Source of the DNA: Oscillatoriophycideae cyanobacterium NC_groundwater_1537_Pr4_S-0.65um_50_18
GTDB lineage: Bacteria; Cyanobacteriota; Cyanobacteriia; Elainellales; Elainellaceae
Direction of reading: 5' to 3'
Assembly: GCA_016208305.1 (NCBI GenBank)
Contig: JACQYI010000006.1
Location: 744,001 to 808,000, forward strand
DNA: 64,000 bases
Shown here piece after piece: positions 42,037-50,587 of the stretch; within the stretch, counting starts at the first letter, position 1, and each line of letters begins with the position of its first letter. The notes under the pieces are model-generated. The model had not been told where the DNA came from. It searched no databases and saw only the letters and a program-made list of their open reading frames with translations. A program made the translations under genes and the position numbers.

Positions 42037-42945
42037 ATGCTCACCAACGATACTGCGATCGCTTCTGTTCCGTCTCATCCTCACTTTTGGCAGTGGCGCG
42101 GGTTTTCTATTGGCTATCAAACGGCAGGCACAGCCGGAGATGCGGTCTTGCTGATTCATGGGCTAGGGGCATCCAGCGATCACTGGCGTAAAAATATGGC
42201 CGCATTAGCCGAACATCACCGGGTCTACGCTATTGATCTGATTGGCTTTGGGCAGTCTGCCAAACCTAAGCCGGGAGAGCCAATCGACTATCGGTTTGAG
42301 ACTTGGGGAGAACAGATTAATGATTTCTGTCGAGAAGTCATTGGTGAATCTGTCTTTTTAGTGGGCAACTCGATCGGCTGTTTGGTGGCGCTTCAGGCAG
42401 CCGTATTTCAACCTCAACAGGTAAAGGCGGTCGCCCTATTAGACTGTGCTTTGCGGCTTCAGCATCAGCGCAAGCTGTCCTGGTATCGCAAGCTAACTTT
42501 TCCCTGGATACAGAAGATTTTGGCCTATCCCCCAATTGGACGGTTCTTTTTCTCCAAACTGGCGCAGCCCAAGGTGATTCGGCAAGCGCTGCTCAAAGCC
42601 TACGGACGCAAAGAAGCGGTCACCGATGAGTTAGTCGAGATTCTGCTAAAGCCCGCTCGCGATCCGGGAGCAGCCGATGTTTTTTTATCTTTCATCACCT
42701 ACTCTCAAGGGCCATTACCCGAAGATTTGCTGCCCCAGATTCAATGCCCTGTCCTGCTGATTTGGGGCAAGGTTGATCCTTGGGAACCGTTTGCTCAAGG
42801 TAAAAAGTTAGCAGAATTTGCCGCGATCGATCGCTTCATTCCTCTAGAAGGCGTAGGTCATTGTCCGCAAGATGAAGCTCCAGAAGTGGTAAATCCTCTG
42901 CTCTTGGAATGGTTTGAGCAGCGATCGACTCCTTCTCCAGCTTGA
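42037..42945 (+). CDS. alpha/beta-fold hydrolase
   Basis: A 302-aa alpha/beta hydrolase. The oxyanion segment is LLIHGLGASSDHW (about 38-50), the nucleophile elbow LVGNSIGCLVALQAA (S112), the acid is likely in LLIWGKVDPWEPF and the His in GVGHCPQDEAPEVV. The family N-terminus WQWRGFSIGYQTAG is typical of plant and cyanobacterial pheophytinase-like or haloalkane-dehalogenase-like hydrolases. The substrate is not identifiable. The MFS gene starts 10 bp after its stop. Confidence 0.88.
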   Translation: MLTNDTAIASVPSHPHFWQWRGFSIGYQTAGTAGDAVLLIHGLGASSDHWRKNMAALAEHHRVYAIDLIGFGQSAKPKPGEPIDYRFETWGEQINDFCREVIGESVFLVGNSIGCLVALQAAVFQPQQVKAVALLDCALRLQHQRKLSWYRKLTFPWIQKILAYPPIGRFFFSKLAQPKVIRQALLKAYGRKEAVTDELVEILLKPARDPGAADVFLSFITYSQGPLPEDLLPQIQCPVLLIWGKVDPWEPFAQGKKLAEFAAIDRFIPLEGVGHCPQDEAPEVVNPLLLEWFEQRSTPSPA

Positions 42946-42955
42946 GAATAATACT

Positions 42956-44179
42956 ATGCACCCTTCAGAACCTCAAAAATCCAGAAAAGTATCGCCTCTT
43001 GTCTTTATTTTTCTCACGATTCTGATCAATCGAATTGGCATCAGCATTCTTTTTCCCATTCTGCCTTTCTTAATCGCAGAGTTCCGATCGGATGCCTTGA
43101 CCTTGGGATGGCTCACCTCTTCTTTTGCGATCGCTCAGTTCCTCACCACTCCTGCAATTGGGGCTATCTCCGATCGCTATGGCCGTCGTCCGGTGATGCT
43201 GATTTGTGTTCTCGGTAGCGCCATCTCCTACTTCATGTTTGGTTGGGCGGGTGCGCTATGGGTGATGTTTTTGTCTCGCATTATTGACGGCATGACGGGG
43301 GGTGTAGCAGCAACCGCTCAGGCTTATATTGCCGACACTTCTGCACCCGGAGAGCGATCGAAAAACTTTGGCTTGACGGGTGTGGCGTTTGGTTTGGGGT
43401 TCGTTCTAGGCCCTGCTTTAGGAGGCGCACTGGCAGGAATCGATATCCGACTGCCCGTGTTTTTTGCCGGAACGCTGGCGCTGGTGGATGTGGTATTGGG
43501 CTACTTTACGCTACCCGAATCCCTCAGTCCAGAAAAGCGTCGCAAATGTCGCCTCCAGGATTTAAACCCGTTTAACCAAATCACTGATCTGCTGCAAAAC
43601 GAAAAAATTCGCGGCTTACTCTGGGCTACCTTCCTCTTCAATTTTGCCTTCTCTGGATTTACCAGCATCTTTGTGCTGTTCTTGAGCGATCGCTTCGGCT
43701 TTCAAACCTCTTCTGCGGCGCTGGTATTTGTATTCATTGGCGTTGTTTCTACCCTTGTGCAGGGCGGCTTAATCCGCAAGCTCATCCCTCGCTATGGCGA
43801 AGCCAAACTAACGATCGCCGGGTTTATCACTCTGGCCATCGGCTTTGGTTTGATTGTGCTCATTCCAGCAAACTCCGTTTTGTTTTACCCCGTTCTATAC
43901 ACCAGTCAGGGCTTGTTGTCTTTGGGAGTCGGCCTGCTGCTGCCCTGCCTGCGAGGGTTGATCTCTAACCGCGTATCCGATCGCGAACAGGGCAAAACCA
44001 TTGGCAGCGCTCAAGGCATTCAAAGCATTGCCACGATCCTCGGCCCCCTCTGGGCGGGCTGGAGCTTCGATCACTTCGGCGCACCTTCTCCCTTCTGGTC
44101 TGGAACCCTATTGATTGTCTTGGCTCTCCTCTGCACTTTACTCAACCTGCGTCATGATCACTCAGAAGCTACAATTTAA
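42956..44179 (+). CDS. MFS transporter
   Basis: A 407-aa major-facilitator protein with twelve predicted helices. The signature DRYGRRPVMLICVLGSAISYFMFG follows helix 2, with RIIDGMTGGVAATAQAYIAD and VLGPALGGAL after it, as in TetA/drug-efflux types. I start it at ATG 42956, since the upstream TTG overlaps the hydrolase. Substrate unknown. The next gene overlaps its 3' end by 26 bp, indicating translational coupling. Confidence 0.88.
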   Translation: MHPSEPQKSRKVSPLVFIFLTILINRIGISILFPILPFLIAEFRSDALTLGWLTSSFAIAQFLTTPAIGAISDRYGRRPVMLICVLGSAISYFMFGWAGALWVMFLSRIIDGMTGGVAATAQAYIADTSAPGERSKNFGLTGVAFGLGFVLGPALGGALAGIDIRLPVFFAGTLALVDVVLGYFTLPESLSPEKRRKCRLQDLNPFNQITDLLQNEKIRGLLWATFLFNFAFSGFTSIFVLFLSDRFGFQTSSAALVFVFIGVVSTLVQGGLIRKLIPRYGEAKLTIAGFITLAIGFGLIVLIPANSVLFYPVLYTSQGLLSLGVGLLLPCLRGLISNRVSDREQGKTIGSAQGIQSIATILGPLWAGWSFDHFGAPSPFWSGTLLIVLALLCTLLNLRHDHSEATI

Positions 44180-44840
44180 CTCGCTCTCGATCGGCAAGCT
44201 GATTTATTTAGGCTATACGCTGGCTCATCTGGCAGTTCTAGCGGGGGGAATGCTGTATTTTAGCCACTCTCCCAGCCTGAGTTTGGCAGTTCTCCTGCTG
44301 GTTTTGACAGGCTTAGTCTACGATAACGGGGTCATTTTCATAGGTGACTGGATTGGACTCAGCGATCGCCTTCTTGTTCTCAACAAAATTCGCTATTGGC
44401 TGCATGGCTTATGCTCCCCGCTGCTCCTCCTGTTTGCAGTACAGGTTCTCCATCGGTCTAACGTAAGCTGGGATATTGTTCCCTGGAGCGATCGCTTAGC
44501 CTGGGGATTAACGTTCACCTTAATTGCAATTGAAATATTCGATCGCATGATCCGACTTCATCTCAAACCTATCACCTTTGCGGGTACCTTACGCTACAAA
44601 GAAGTGATTCCTAGCAAAGAAATTCCGGTGATCTTAGTCATTCTCTGCGTTGGGGCGATCGGGGCAGTGGCTTGGCAGCATCTGGGCTGGTCATGGATGT
44701 TTCTGGGCGCATTGGTCATGCTGCTGGGAAGTGCAGTTCCAACCACCACAAAAGCTGGCCCCAGTATCGGCTCAGGTGTAGAAGTCTTGCTAGGAGTTAG
44801 CCTGCTCTCAACGCAGATTTTCCTACTCGGATCAGCCTGA
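44154..44840 (+). CDS. polytopic membrane protein, unknown
   Basis: A 228-aa protein from ATG 44154, with about seven hydrophobic helices (LIYLGYTLAHLAVLAGGMLYF, LAVLLLVLTGLVYDNGVIFIG, and LGVSLLSTQIFLLGSA at the end). No known transporter motif is seen. It overlaps the end of the MFS gene by 26 bp, so the hydrolase, transporter and this gene form one translation unit. Confidence 0.75.
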   Translation: MITQKLQFNSLSIGKLIYLGYTLAHLAVLAGGMLYFSHSPSLSLAVLLLVLTGLVYDNGVIFIGDWIGLSDRLLVLNKIRYWLHGLCSPLLLLFAVQVLHRSNVSWDIVPWSDRLAWGLTFTLIAIEIFDRMIRLHLKPITFAGTLRYKEVIPSKEIPVILVILCVGAIGAVAWQHLGWSWMFLGALVMLLGSAVPTTTKAGPSIGSGVEVLLGVSLLSTQIFLLGSA

Positions 44841-44843
44841 AAC

Positions 44844-45893
44844 TTAAATTTGCACCAATCCCTGATACTCCGTCAGCAGTTCATCATAGGTGAGGCTATC
44901 AGCACTCTCTTGCGGACTCCAAAGCAGCTCAAACACCATGAGGTATTCGGGTGGAATGCTGCCAATCCGCTTCAGCGCATCCTGCAAATCTTGAGCCGAG
45001 AGAATCTTGTCGCTAAACAGCGGGCGATCGTCTGCTGTGCCCACAATCAACGTCACCACAATATAGGAAGCAGGCGCATCGTCATCATTTTTAGGCATGG
45101 CCTGTCGCTGCACCCGACCCCCCACATTGGCCAGAGTCTCGGCGCTAAACTTGCTGCGCTCCTCAATAGAAATCTCTTGAAAGATTTGTCCAGCCTGTTC
45201 GCGACTCTTGACGGTTTGAGAATTGACGCGGACATGGGTCCAGTTCTCAGGCGATCGTAAGAGCGCTAGCACAGTTTCCTGCAAAAGCTGAGAAAGACCC
45301 ACTTGTGAGGAGGTATCAGCTTGTTCTGTTAGCTCTGTGAGACTCTCTTGAATAGAGCGAGCCTGCGCCAGCAAAGCCACCTGAAGCCGAGTGACGGTAA
45401 CAACGTCGTTGTCCAGTTCGCTAGCCGCCGCATAGCCGCCATAGCCGCCGCCAGAACGACTGCCGCCAGCCGATCGCATGAAGTAACTCCACATGATAGG
45501 CAGAATAAATCCACCCCCTACGATGAGCAGGAGCAAAACAGTGCCGAAGCCTCCAAACCCGTAGCCATAGCCCCCATAGCCTCCCGGAATAGGAATAGGA
45601 ACAGGCTGAGAGCGTGGATAGTAGGGATCTTGGTAAGGACGATTGTAGGGAGCCGGATTGCTGTAGGAGGGCGCAGACCGCGAAGGCGCACTGCTGCCTC
45701 CACCTGAAGGTCTACTAAAAGAACCTCCCCCAGCCCGCCCGCCAGAACTGCGTGCCTCTGCTCGATCGCCCCCTAATGTAACAAGCCCGAGAGATCGATC
45801 GGTCAGGTGGCGCTGCAAGTCAACGCCCAAATTGACCCATACGAATGCCAGGGTAGCGGTTCCCAGAAGTTTTAGTCTTGCGCGGGTGCCCAT
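44844..45893 (-). CDS. DUF1517 membrane protein
   Basis: A 349-aa protein. A hydrophobic N-terminal segment is followed by a Gly/Ser/Pro/Tyr-rich region (about 45-115), a membrane helix (about 118-140, TVLLLLIVGGGFILPIMWSYF) and a C-terminal conserved domain (VTVTRLQVALLAQARSIQESL through EYLMVFELLWSPQESADSLTYDELL). This layout matches DUF1517, conserved from cyanobacteria to plants, where members lie in the chloroplast envelope; function is not defined. Confidence 0.85.
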   Translation of the reverse strand: MGTRARLKLLGTATLAFVWVNLGVDLQRHLTDRSLGLVTLGGDRAEARSSGGRAGGGSFSRPSGGGSSAPSRSAPSYSNPAPYNRPYQDPYYPRSQPVPIPIPGGYGGYGYGFGGFGTVLLLLIVGGGFILPIMWSYFMRSAGGSRSGGGYGGYAAASELDNDVVTVTRLQVALLAQARSIQESLTELTEQADTSSQVGLSQLLQETVLALLRSPENWTHVRVNSQTVKSREQAGQIFQEISIEERSKFSAETLANVGGRVQRQAMPKNDDDAPASYIVVTLIVGTADDRPLFSDKILSAQDLQDALKRIGSIPPEYLMVFELLWSPQESADSLTYDELLTEYQGLVQI

Positions 45894-46154
45894 AATCAGC
45901 CTATTGCTTATACCTGTTGACGGTTTCTCTAATGCCTAGAAGAGCCAATGCCCAGAAGAGCTAAGGCAATCGCCAGAGTCGCGATCGCAATATCCATCAA
46001 AATTGTGCTATGGGTTGAATATATCGCACTTAACGATCGGGTGGTTTGATCTAGCGTCATCCTTGCGACAGTGATTCAGCCAGATTCCTCAGCAATTTTT
46101 AGGTAGGACTCTCTAGCACGTAAGTTTAAACATCATCCAGGTTTAGCTGTAAGG

Positions 46155-46892
46155 TCATTTATGGTTAAAAACAGCCTCTCCATCAAAGGTGGCAGCAGCA
46201 AGCCATGCAGATGCAGAGATCCACTTAAACAAGTCCGCTGTTTCCTGGGGAACCTGAGTTTTCATGAACAAGATAATGATAAACAGATCGCCCGTGGGTA
46301 GCAGACCGCCAAATCCTAGAACAGACCTGACCCCATAAGGAACAACAAACTCCTTCTGCGCAGGAATATGTTGGCTTCCCAAAGCATCAGGCACATGGAA
46401 TATAAAAGTATTATGGATTTTTCGCTCTGCTTCAATCAGCAAGTTGGGTATAGGCTCAATTACAGCACTAACTTCTAATCCAAACTGTTGGATTAACTGT
46501 GAAATCATAGGTGCCCGTTTTACAAAGCCTTCATCGACTAGGGGAATGGCCTTATGTCCAGTTGATCCATTTCTGGAGTTCCAGTGGGCTTCTTCACCTG
46601 CGGTGGCCAGTAAGGTCAGGCATTTAGTGTTGTAAGTAATGGGCATATTGCTCACGACCGTGCGAGCCGCTTGCTGCAATTCTTCCGTTAATCTGCCGTA
46701 GGGGTGGGTTTTGAAAAATCGAACGAGCGCACCAGCCGATTGACCTGTTTGTTGATCAATACAGTGCTTATAGAGATAGTCAACGATACGACTTGCCACC
46801 TCCTCCATGCTTTTCGCACCTGAACCCGCATTGCGGAGGGCGATCGCACAGTCATACATATCAGTTTTAGAAAAATTTGCGAGGTCGTACAT
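46155..46892 (-). CDS. sensor-like domain protein, stand-alone
   Basis: A 245-aa cytoplasmic protein starting MYDLANFSKTDMYDCAIALR. It contains the conserved stretch EEVASRIVDYLYKHC, ALVRFFKTHPYGRLTEELQQAAR, CLTLLATAGEEAHWNSRNGSTGHKAIPL and GVRSVLGFGGLLPTGDLFIIILF. I recall this GAF-like module as the N-terminal sensory part of bacterial histidine kinases and related proteins. Here it stops after the domain with no output part. It may be a ligand-binding subunit or a remnant. A 10-bp inverted repeat lies upstream at 46941-46979. Confidence 0.6.
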   Translation of the reverse strand: MYDLANFSKTDMYDCAIALRNAGSGAKSMEEVASRIVDYLYKHCIDQQTGQSAGALVRFFKTHPYGRLTEELQQAARTVVSNMPITYNTKCLTLLATAGEEAHWNSRNGSTGHKAIPLVDEGFVKRAPMISQLIQQFGLEVSAVIEPIPNLLIEAERKIHNTFIFHVPDALGSQHIPAQKEFVVPYGVRSVLGFGGLLPTGDLFIIILFMKTQVPQETADLFKWISASAWLAAATFDGEAVFNHK

Positions 46893-47587
46893 TATGCGAA
46901 TCGCTGCCTGAAGTTTATGGAGTGAACGCCAAGTTTGAGCCTTTCATGCTGCATCCCCGAAGACCTAAAAGCATGAAAGAGTTGCCTTGCAAATTGCGTT
47001 TAAACCCTTGTAGATGTTCCAAGAGCAAACGACGCAAAAGGGTCTAAGGCTAAAGGTCTTGTACCAGTTCAATATAAAGCTGTGCAAAACCAACCCTCTG
47101 CCTTATAGCAAATTCCTTAGCAAGGAGTTTGAGAGAGATTAATGACTATGCAAGCTTAAAAAATTTGGGATCAACTCTGAAGACTTCAGCCCTGAACATA
47201 TCCTGTTTCAGAACTTAAGGTCAGTAGGTAGATGCGCGAGAGTTAGCAACTTTTTCTATCGCTGCACTATTGAGCAACTCCGAACTTTTGATGTAAATGA
47301 CCGCGATACATCAAATGTTTGCATCTTTCAAGAGGATCAGAAATGGCTGGTTGACTGACAAAACTAGGCAGTATTGCTGAATATCTACAATCGCAATGTT
47401 TTCGGCTCATCAGCTTAGCATCAGCGATCTCAGCCAAATGGCTGACCCGTAGCAGCAAGAAGACGTAGATATAGCCTCACAATCCGGATATTCAGCCTGC
47501 TAGCTTGGAAACCTGAGGGGCTAAGCATAGATGCTCAGTTAGCCCCATGCATAAGGTTAAACTATACTCCGCAAAAGGTCTGTCTCC
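46893..47587. other. gene-free region between sensor-like and 82-aa genes
   Basis: No gene is supported in these 695 bp. CTTTCATGCT (46941-46950) and AGCATGAAAG (46970-46979) form a 19-base-loop inverted repeat about 50 bp upstream of the sensor-like gene. A probable -10 TATACT (47563-47568) lies 20 bp before the next ATG. HIP1 octamers are scarce, so part of this may be foreign or degraded. Confidence 0.4.
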
Positions 47588-47836
47588 ATGAGCAAAAGCG
47601 TAGATTTGTACAAAGTTGCCTATAGGATCAAGGCGAATGGTGAAATTCGCAGAATTGACGAGATACTTAACCTCAAGCAAGCACAGAAAATAGTTGACAA
47701 TTGCAACGCTCGACATAGCGGTGAGTGTGAATATTTTGCGGAGCAAGTTCATTACAACAGTTTGTCAGAAGAGATGATTCAGAGTCTGATTGCTCAAGGG
47801 AAGTTGATTCTTGAACCAGCATCGCTAAGTCGTTAG
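47588..47836 (+). CDS. small hypothetical protein
   Basis: An 82-aa protein with ordinary composition: VDLYKVAYRIKANGEIRRIDEIL, LKQAQKIVDNCNARHSGECEYFAEQV, IQSLIAQGKLIL. It may be a compact alpha/beta domain. TATACT lies 20 bp upstream. A minus-strand frame covers the same DNA but looks like a shadow. The family is not recognised. Confidence 0.5.
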   Translation: MSKSVDLYKVAYRIKANGEIRRIDEILNLKQAQKIVDNCNARHSGECEYFAEQVHYNSLSEEMIQSLIAQGKLILEPASLSR

Positions 47837-47863
47837 GATTACAAATTAATTAACCTGTAATAC

Positions 47864-47904
47864 TTTTTTGGAAGTGCAGCACTCCACGCAGCACTTCCAA
47901 AAAA
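47864..47904. repeat. palindromic repeat of the TTTTTTGGAAGTGC type
   Basis: TTTTTTGGAAGTGC (47864-47877) and GCACTTCCAAAAAA (47891-47904) are perfect 14-bp arms around a 13-base loop. It lies between the 82-aa gene and the 3' end of the NACHT gene and could terminate transcription from both sides. Related arms occur near 14373, at 57845-57871 and at 63848-63900. Confidence 0.8.
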
Positions 47905-48021
47905 CTTTTGGGTTTTACCTAATCCATGATCCTTAGGATCGCGCATGAATTATTCTGAGCTTTATTACATTTGTAACCCTTAAAGCTACTTTCTGAAGCA
48001 GTTCCCTCTAAACATTGCCCT

Positions 48022-50427
48022 CTAAGCATTGCTCTTAATTCGAGCGATCGGCATGAGCAATCCTGCCTCAATTTCTTGGCGCACAGCACGGCTGATATAG
48101 CATTCATTATTTAAGCAATCTACCAACAGCTTGTTAGCATCATAATATTGCTGCAAAAGCTGTTTTTGCTCAACGCAAAATTGCCAGTCATGCCCAATAT
48201 TGCGATACCAAATCATGGTAGTCCGCAGTTGCTCTGTCCAAATCTGTCCATTTTCTTGCCACCAGTCTCGAAAGACCTCCGGATTATCCCAAGATGGCTC
48301 AGGCAACTGCTCTCTAAGAACTTGTAACTGATGGTGCAGCTCAGAATTACGGGCTAAGTCGCGCGCCCGCGAAAGATCGCGAGCAAGGGCACGACCCAAA
48401 TCGAGGATGCGGGTACGGGCCAGATCGCGGGAGCAGGCGCGGGCGATATCGAGCGCCCGCGCTAGATCGAGCGCCAGATCCAGATCGAGATCAAGCGCTA
48501 GATCGATCGCCAGATCCAGATCGAGATCAAACGCACGGTCTATGTCCAAGGCGCGTGCCAAGTCAAGGTCAAGGGCGCGCGCCAGATCCAGATCGAGATC
48601 AAGATCCAGGGCACGCGCTAGATCTAGAGCAAGCGTCAGGTAAAATGCCCGCACTGCAGTAGCTTTGTAGGGCACATTCACAGAAGCAGATTTTTCACTC
48701 ACCCAAAAAAGAAAGTCCTGTAACTCTTGATTTTTCATCAGTAAGGCATCGATTTGCGCCTTGACCAAACGCAATAATGTCCCTGCATCTTCCATCATGC
48801 CTACCGTCAGCAAAATCACCTCTCGCCAACGCCGCTCCGTCAGATGGCTTGACAGAGCCTGTAGTGCCGAGTCTGTCTGCTCATAAGGGTTACAGCTCAC
48901 AGCTATTTTTCGTGCCGTGAAATATTCGTGAAAGGTCAGGTGCGAGAAAGAGTAGATGCCGCGTGCCCGTTCAACAAATAGTCCATGCTGGGTTTCGATC
49001 GATCGCAATACGGCAGCACTATCTAGCTCCAGCGCTTCTAGATCGGTGCTGGCATCTGGCAAGTTTTGAATGTAATGCGTAATGTGACGCTCTACCTGTT
49101 TGCGCTTGAAAAAGTAATTGCCCACTTGAAACGTGGCATGAGCAACATGGCTGAGCAAGTCTTCCTTACGCTTCAGCGACAGCTTTTTATAGATTTGATC
49201 GCGTTCAATATTGCGCTTGACATCCCATTTCTTGAGCAGCACATCCACGCCATTTTCATATAGCTCTGATCGGTTGCTAGGAAAACTGCCTGAGTCTTCA
49301 AATACCAAGCAGAGTAGCGTTAGCAGCAGCGGACTGGTTGCCAACTCGCGAATCGGCGCATCATGCTTGAGCTTTTCGATGAATTGAGTTGCCTTTACCG
49401 GGTCATGATGAAACCACTTGCTAGAAACATCAGAAATTTGACTGTCATCAAAGTCAGCAATTTCTACCTCGGTAAACTGCTCGAATGTATATTCACGAGC
49501 GGCAATGCGACAGGTGATGACGAACTGATTGCGAGGAAACTGCTGGGCAAAATCGCGAATTTGGCGCAGGATACGGCTGCTGTCGGCTTCGCGAACTTCG
49601 TCTAACCCGTCTAACAAAACCAGCGCTTTACCCTTGTTAAAGATCAGGGGATAGGGAGAGCTTTTGGCGGCAAAGGTGAACCGATCGCAGTAGGTAAGTA
49701 AATCTGGCTTTCCAGGAGCTTCAGCAAAATCCTTAAGGGTGACGAACAGCGGTAGGCGATCACCCGACACAATGCCGCCCATACACTGAATTGCCAGATG
49801 CTTGAGAAATGTCGTTTTTCCGGCTCCTGGCTTACCCAAAATCATCAGTTTCGAGAACTTTTGCACAGCCTCTAGACCCGGCACCCGCTCTTCGCGCACA
49901 TCGCCCAGGGTAAAGCGATCGACCTGTTCGGGAGAAATATTGCCTATGAGATCGGTCAGCTCAAGACCTCTGCGTCCAGTGATCCGCTCCAAGATATTGA
50001 CGCTAGTATAGACGCTGCTGATGGCGATCGGCTGAGTCATGTCTAGCACCCGCATGGTGCCACACTGCTGCTGAATCGACGGCCCAATCTGTTGCCGAAG
50101 CTGTTGCACGATCTCGTTTACATCTGATCGATCGTCTGATCGCCCCTCAAAACTAGGAGATTCTGATCCCCGCCAATGGGCGTAGCGTTGTGTCAAATAA
50201 TCGCGAAGATGGTTCTCTTTTCCCCGGCCCAAATCGCTAGCAATACTAAATTTTCTGTAAATGCCACTCAAGCAAGTGTTGATATTACTTTCACTAATAG
50301 CAAGAGCCAGGGCAATCTGCGATCGGCTCGTACTCCTGGCAAACAGCCTAATGAAAATATCTCGTTCTCGCTCTGAAAGCATTTGATACTGTTCCAGTTG
50401 AGTCAAAAAATCTTCCGGCAGAGCCAT
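48022..50427 (-). CDS. HTH-NACHT STAND NTPase with Leu/Asp repeat domain
   Basis: An 801-aa protein. Residues 17-62 form a LuxR-like helix-turn-helix (MLSERERDIFIRLFARSTSRSQIALALAISESNINTCL). A NACHT NTPase follows: Walker A GKPGAGKT at 198-205, Walker B VLLDGLDE at 270-277, TCRIA sensor region, and FSHLTFHEYFTAR at 494-506. Residues 600-693 are a 12-residue-period repeat of Leu, Asp, Ala and Arg. The last 95 residues (W-rich, then CLNNECYISRAVRQEIEAGLL) resemble a NACHT-associated C-terminal helical region. Bacterial NACHT proteins include anti-phage effectors that oligomerise on sensing infection. An N-terminal DNA-binding domain suggests transcriptional output instead. Divergent from a small membrane protein. 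Confidence 0.93.
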   Translation of the reverse strand: MALPEDFLTQLEQYQMLSERERDIFIRLFARSTSRSQIALALAISESNINTCLSGIYRKFSIASDLGRGKENHLRDYLTQRYAHWRGSESPSFEGRSDDRSDVNEIVQQLRQQIGPSIQQQCGTMRVLDMTQPIAISSVYTSVNILERITGRRGLELTDLIGNISPEQVDRFTLGDVREERVPGLEAVQKFSKLMILGKPGAGKTTFLKHLAIQCMGGIVSGDRLPLFVTLKDFAEAPGKPDLLTYCDRFTFAAKSSPYPLIFNKGKALVLLDGLDEVREADSSRILRQIRDFAQQFPRNQFVITCRIAAREYTFEQFTEVEIADFDDSQISDVSSKWFHHDPVKATQFIEKLKHDAPIRELATSPLLLTLLCLVFEDSGSFPSNRSELYENGVDVLLKKWDVKRNIERDQIYKKLSLKRKEDLLSHVAHATFQVGNYFFKRKQVERHITHYIQNLPDASTDLEALELDSAAVLRSIETQHGLFVERARGIYSFSHLTFHEYFTARKIAVSCNPYEQTDSALQALSSHLTERRWREVILLTVGMMEDAGTLLRLVKAQIDALLMKNQELQDFLFWVSEKSASVNVPYKATAVRAFYLTLALDLARALDLDLDLDLARALDLDLARALDIDRAFDLDLDLAIDLALDLDLDLALDLARALDIARACSRDLARTRILDLGRALARDLSRARDLARNSELHHQLQVLREQLPEPSWDNPEVFRDWWQENGQIWTEQLRTTMIWYRNIGHDWQFCVEQKQLLQQYYDANKLLVDCLNNECYISRAVRQEIEAGLLMPIARIKSNA
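48349..48630 (-). repeat. 12-residue (36-bp) period repeat inside the NACHT gene
   Basis: Residues 600-693 alternate hydrophobic and charged residues (LDLDLDLARAL, FDLDLDLAI, LDLDLDLALDL). The plus-strand DNA has three identical 22-bp copies at 48473-48494, 48509-48530 and 48581-48602, spaced 36 and 72 bp apart, which is one and two 12-codon units. Outer units are diverged (ARDLSRARDLAR). The high identity of the central copies points to recent slippage or duplication. Confidence 0.88.
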
Positions 50428-50467
50428 GATTTATTCTCAGAAACGGTTCTATCAAAACTACATCCAG

Positions 50468-50527
50468 AGCAAGTTTAGCGAAGGTCTGCTCAAGTCAGCT
50501 CAAGTCCAGACAAGTCAGGCCAACTTA
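50468..50527. promoter_or_regulatory. six 10-bp direct repeats upstream of NACHT gene
   Basis: Starting at 50468, 50478, 50488, 50498, 50508 and 50518, units approximate GCNCAAGTCA: GCTCAAGTCA and GCTCAAGTCC are the best copies, AGACAAGTCA next, with the outer ones weaker. One helical turn per unit places every copy on the same DNA face. They lie 41-100 bp upstream of the NACHT start and 61 bp upstream of the divergent gene, so are candidate regulator sites. Confidence 0.55.
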
Positions 50528-50587
50528 AATAAATAGCTACAGAAAGAAATTGCAATATTGATCTCAGTAATCCATTGAGGTCAACCC

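Noticed and set aside
48349-48630. 36-bp spaced identical copies considered as a CRISPR array
   Set aside because: The copies are in frame in a long gene, have no unique spacers, and are separated by diverged versions of the same unit.
48407-48643. Plus-strand frame rich in Arg-Ser dipeptides antisense to the NACHT repeat
   Set aside because: It is the reverse reading of the Leu/Asp/Ala/Arg codons; the repetitive GATC-rich DNA leaves this frame open by composition.
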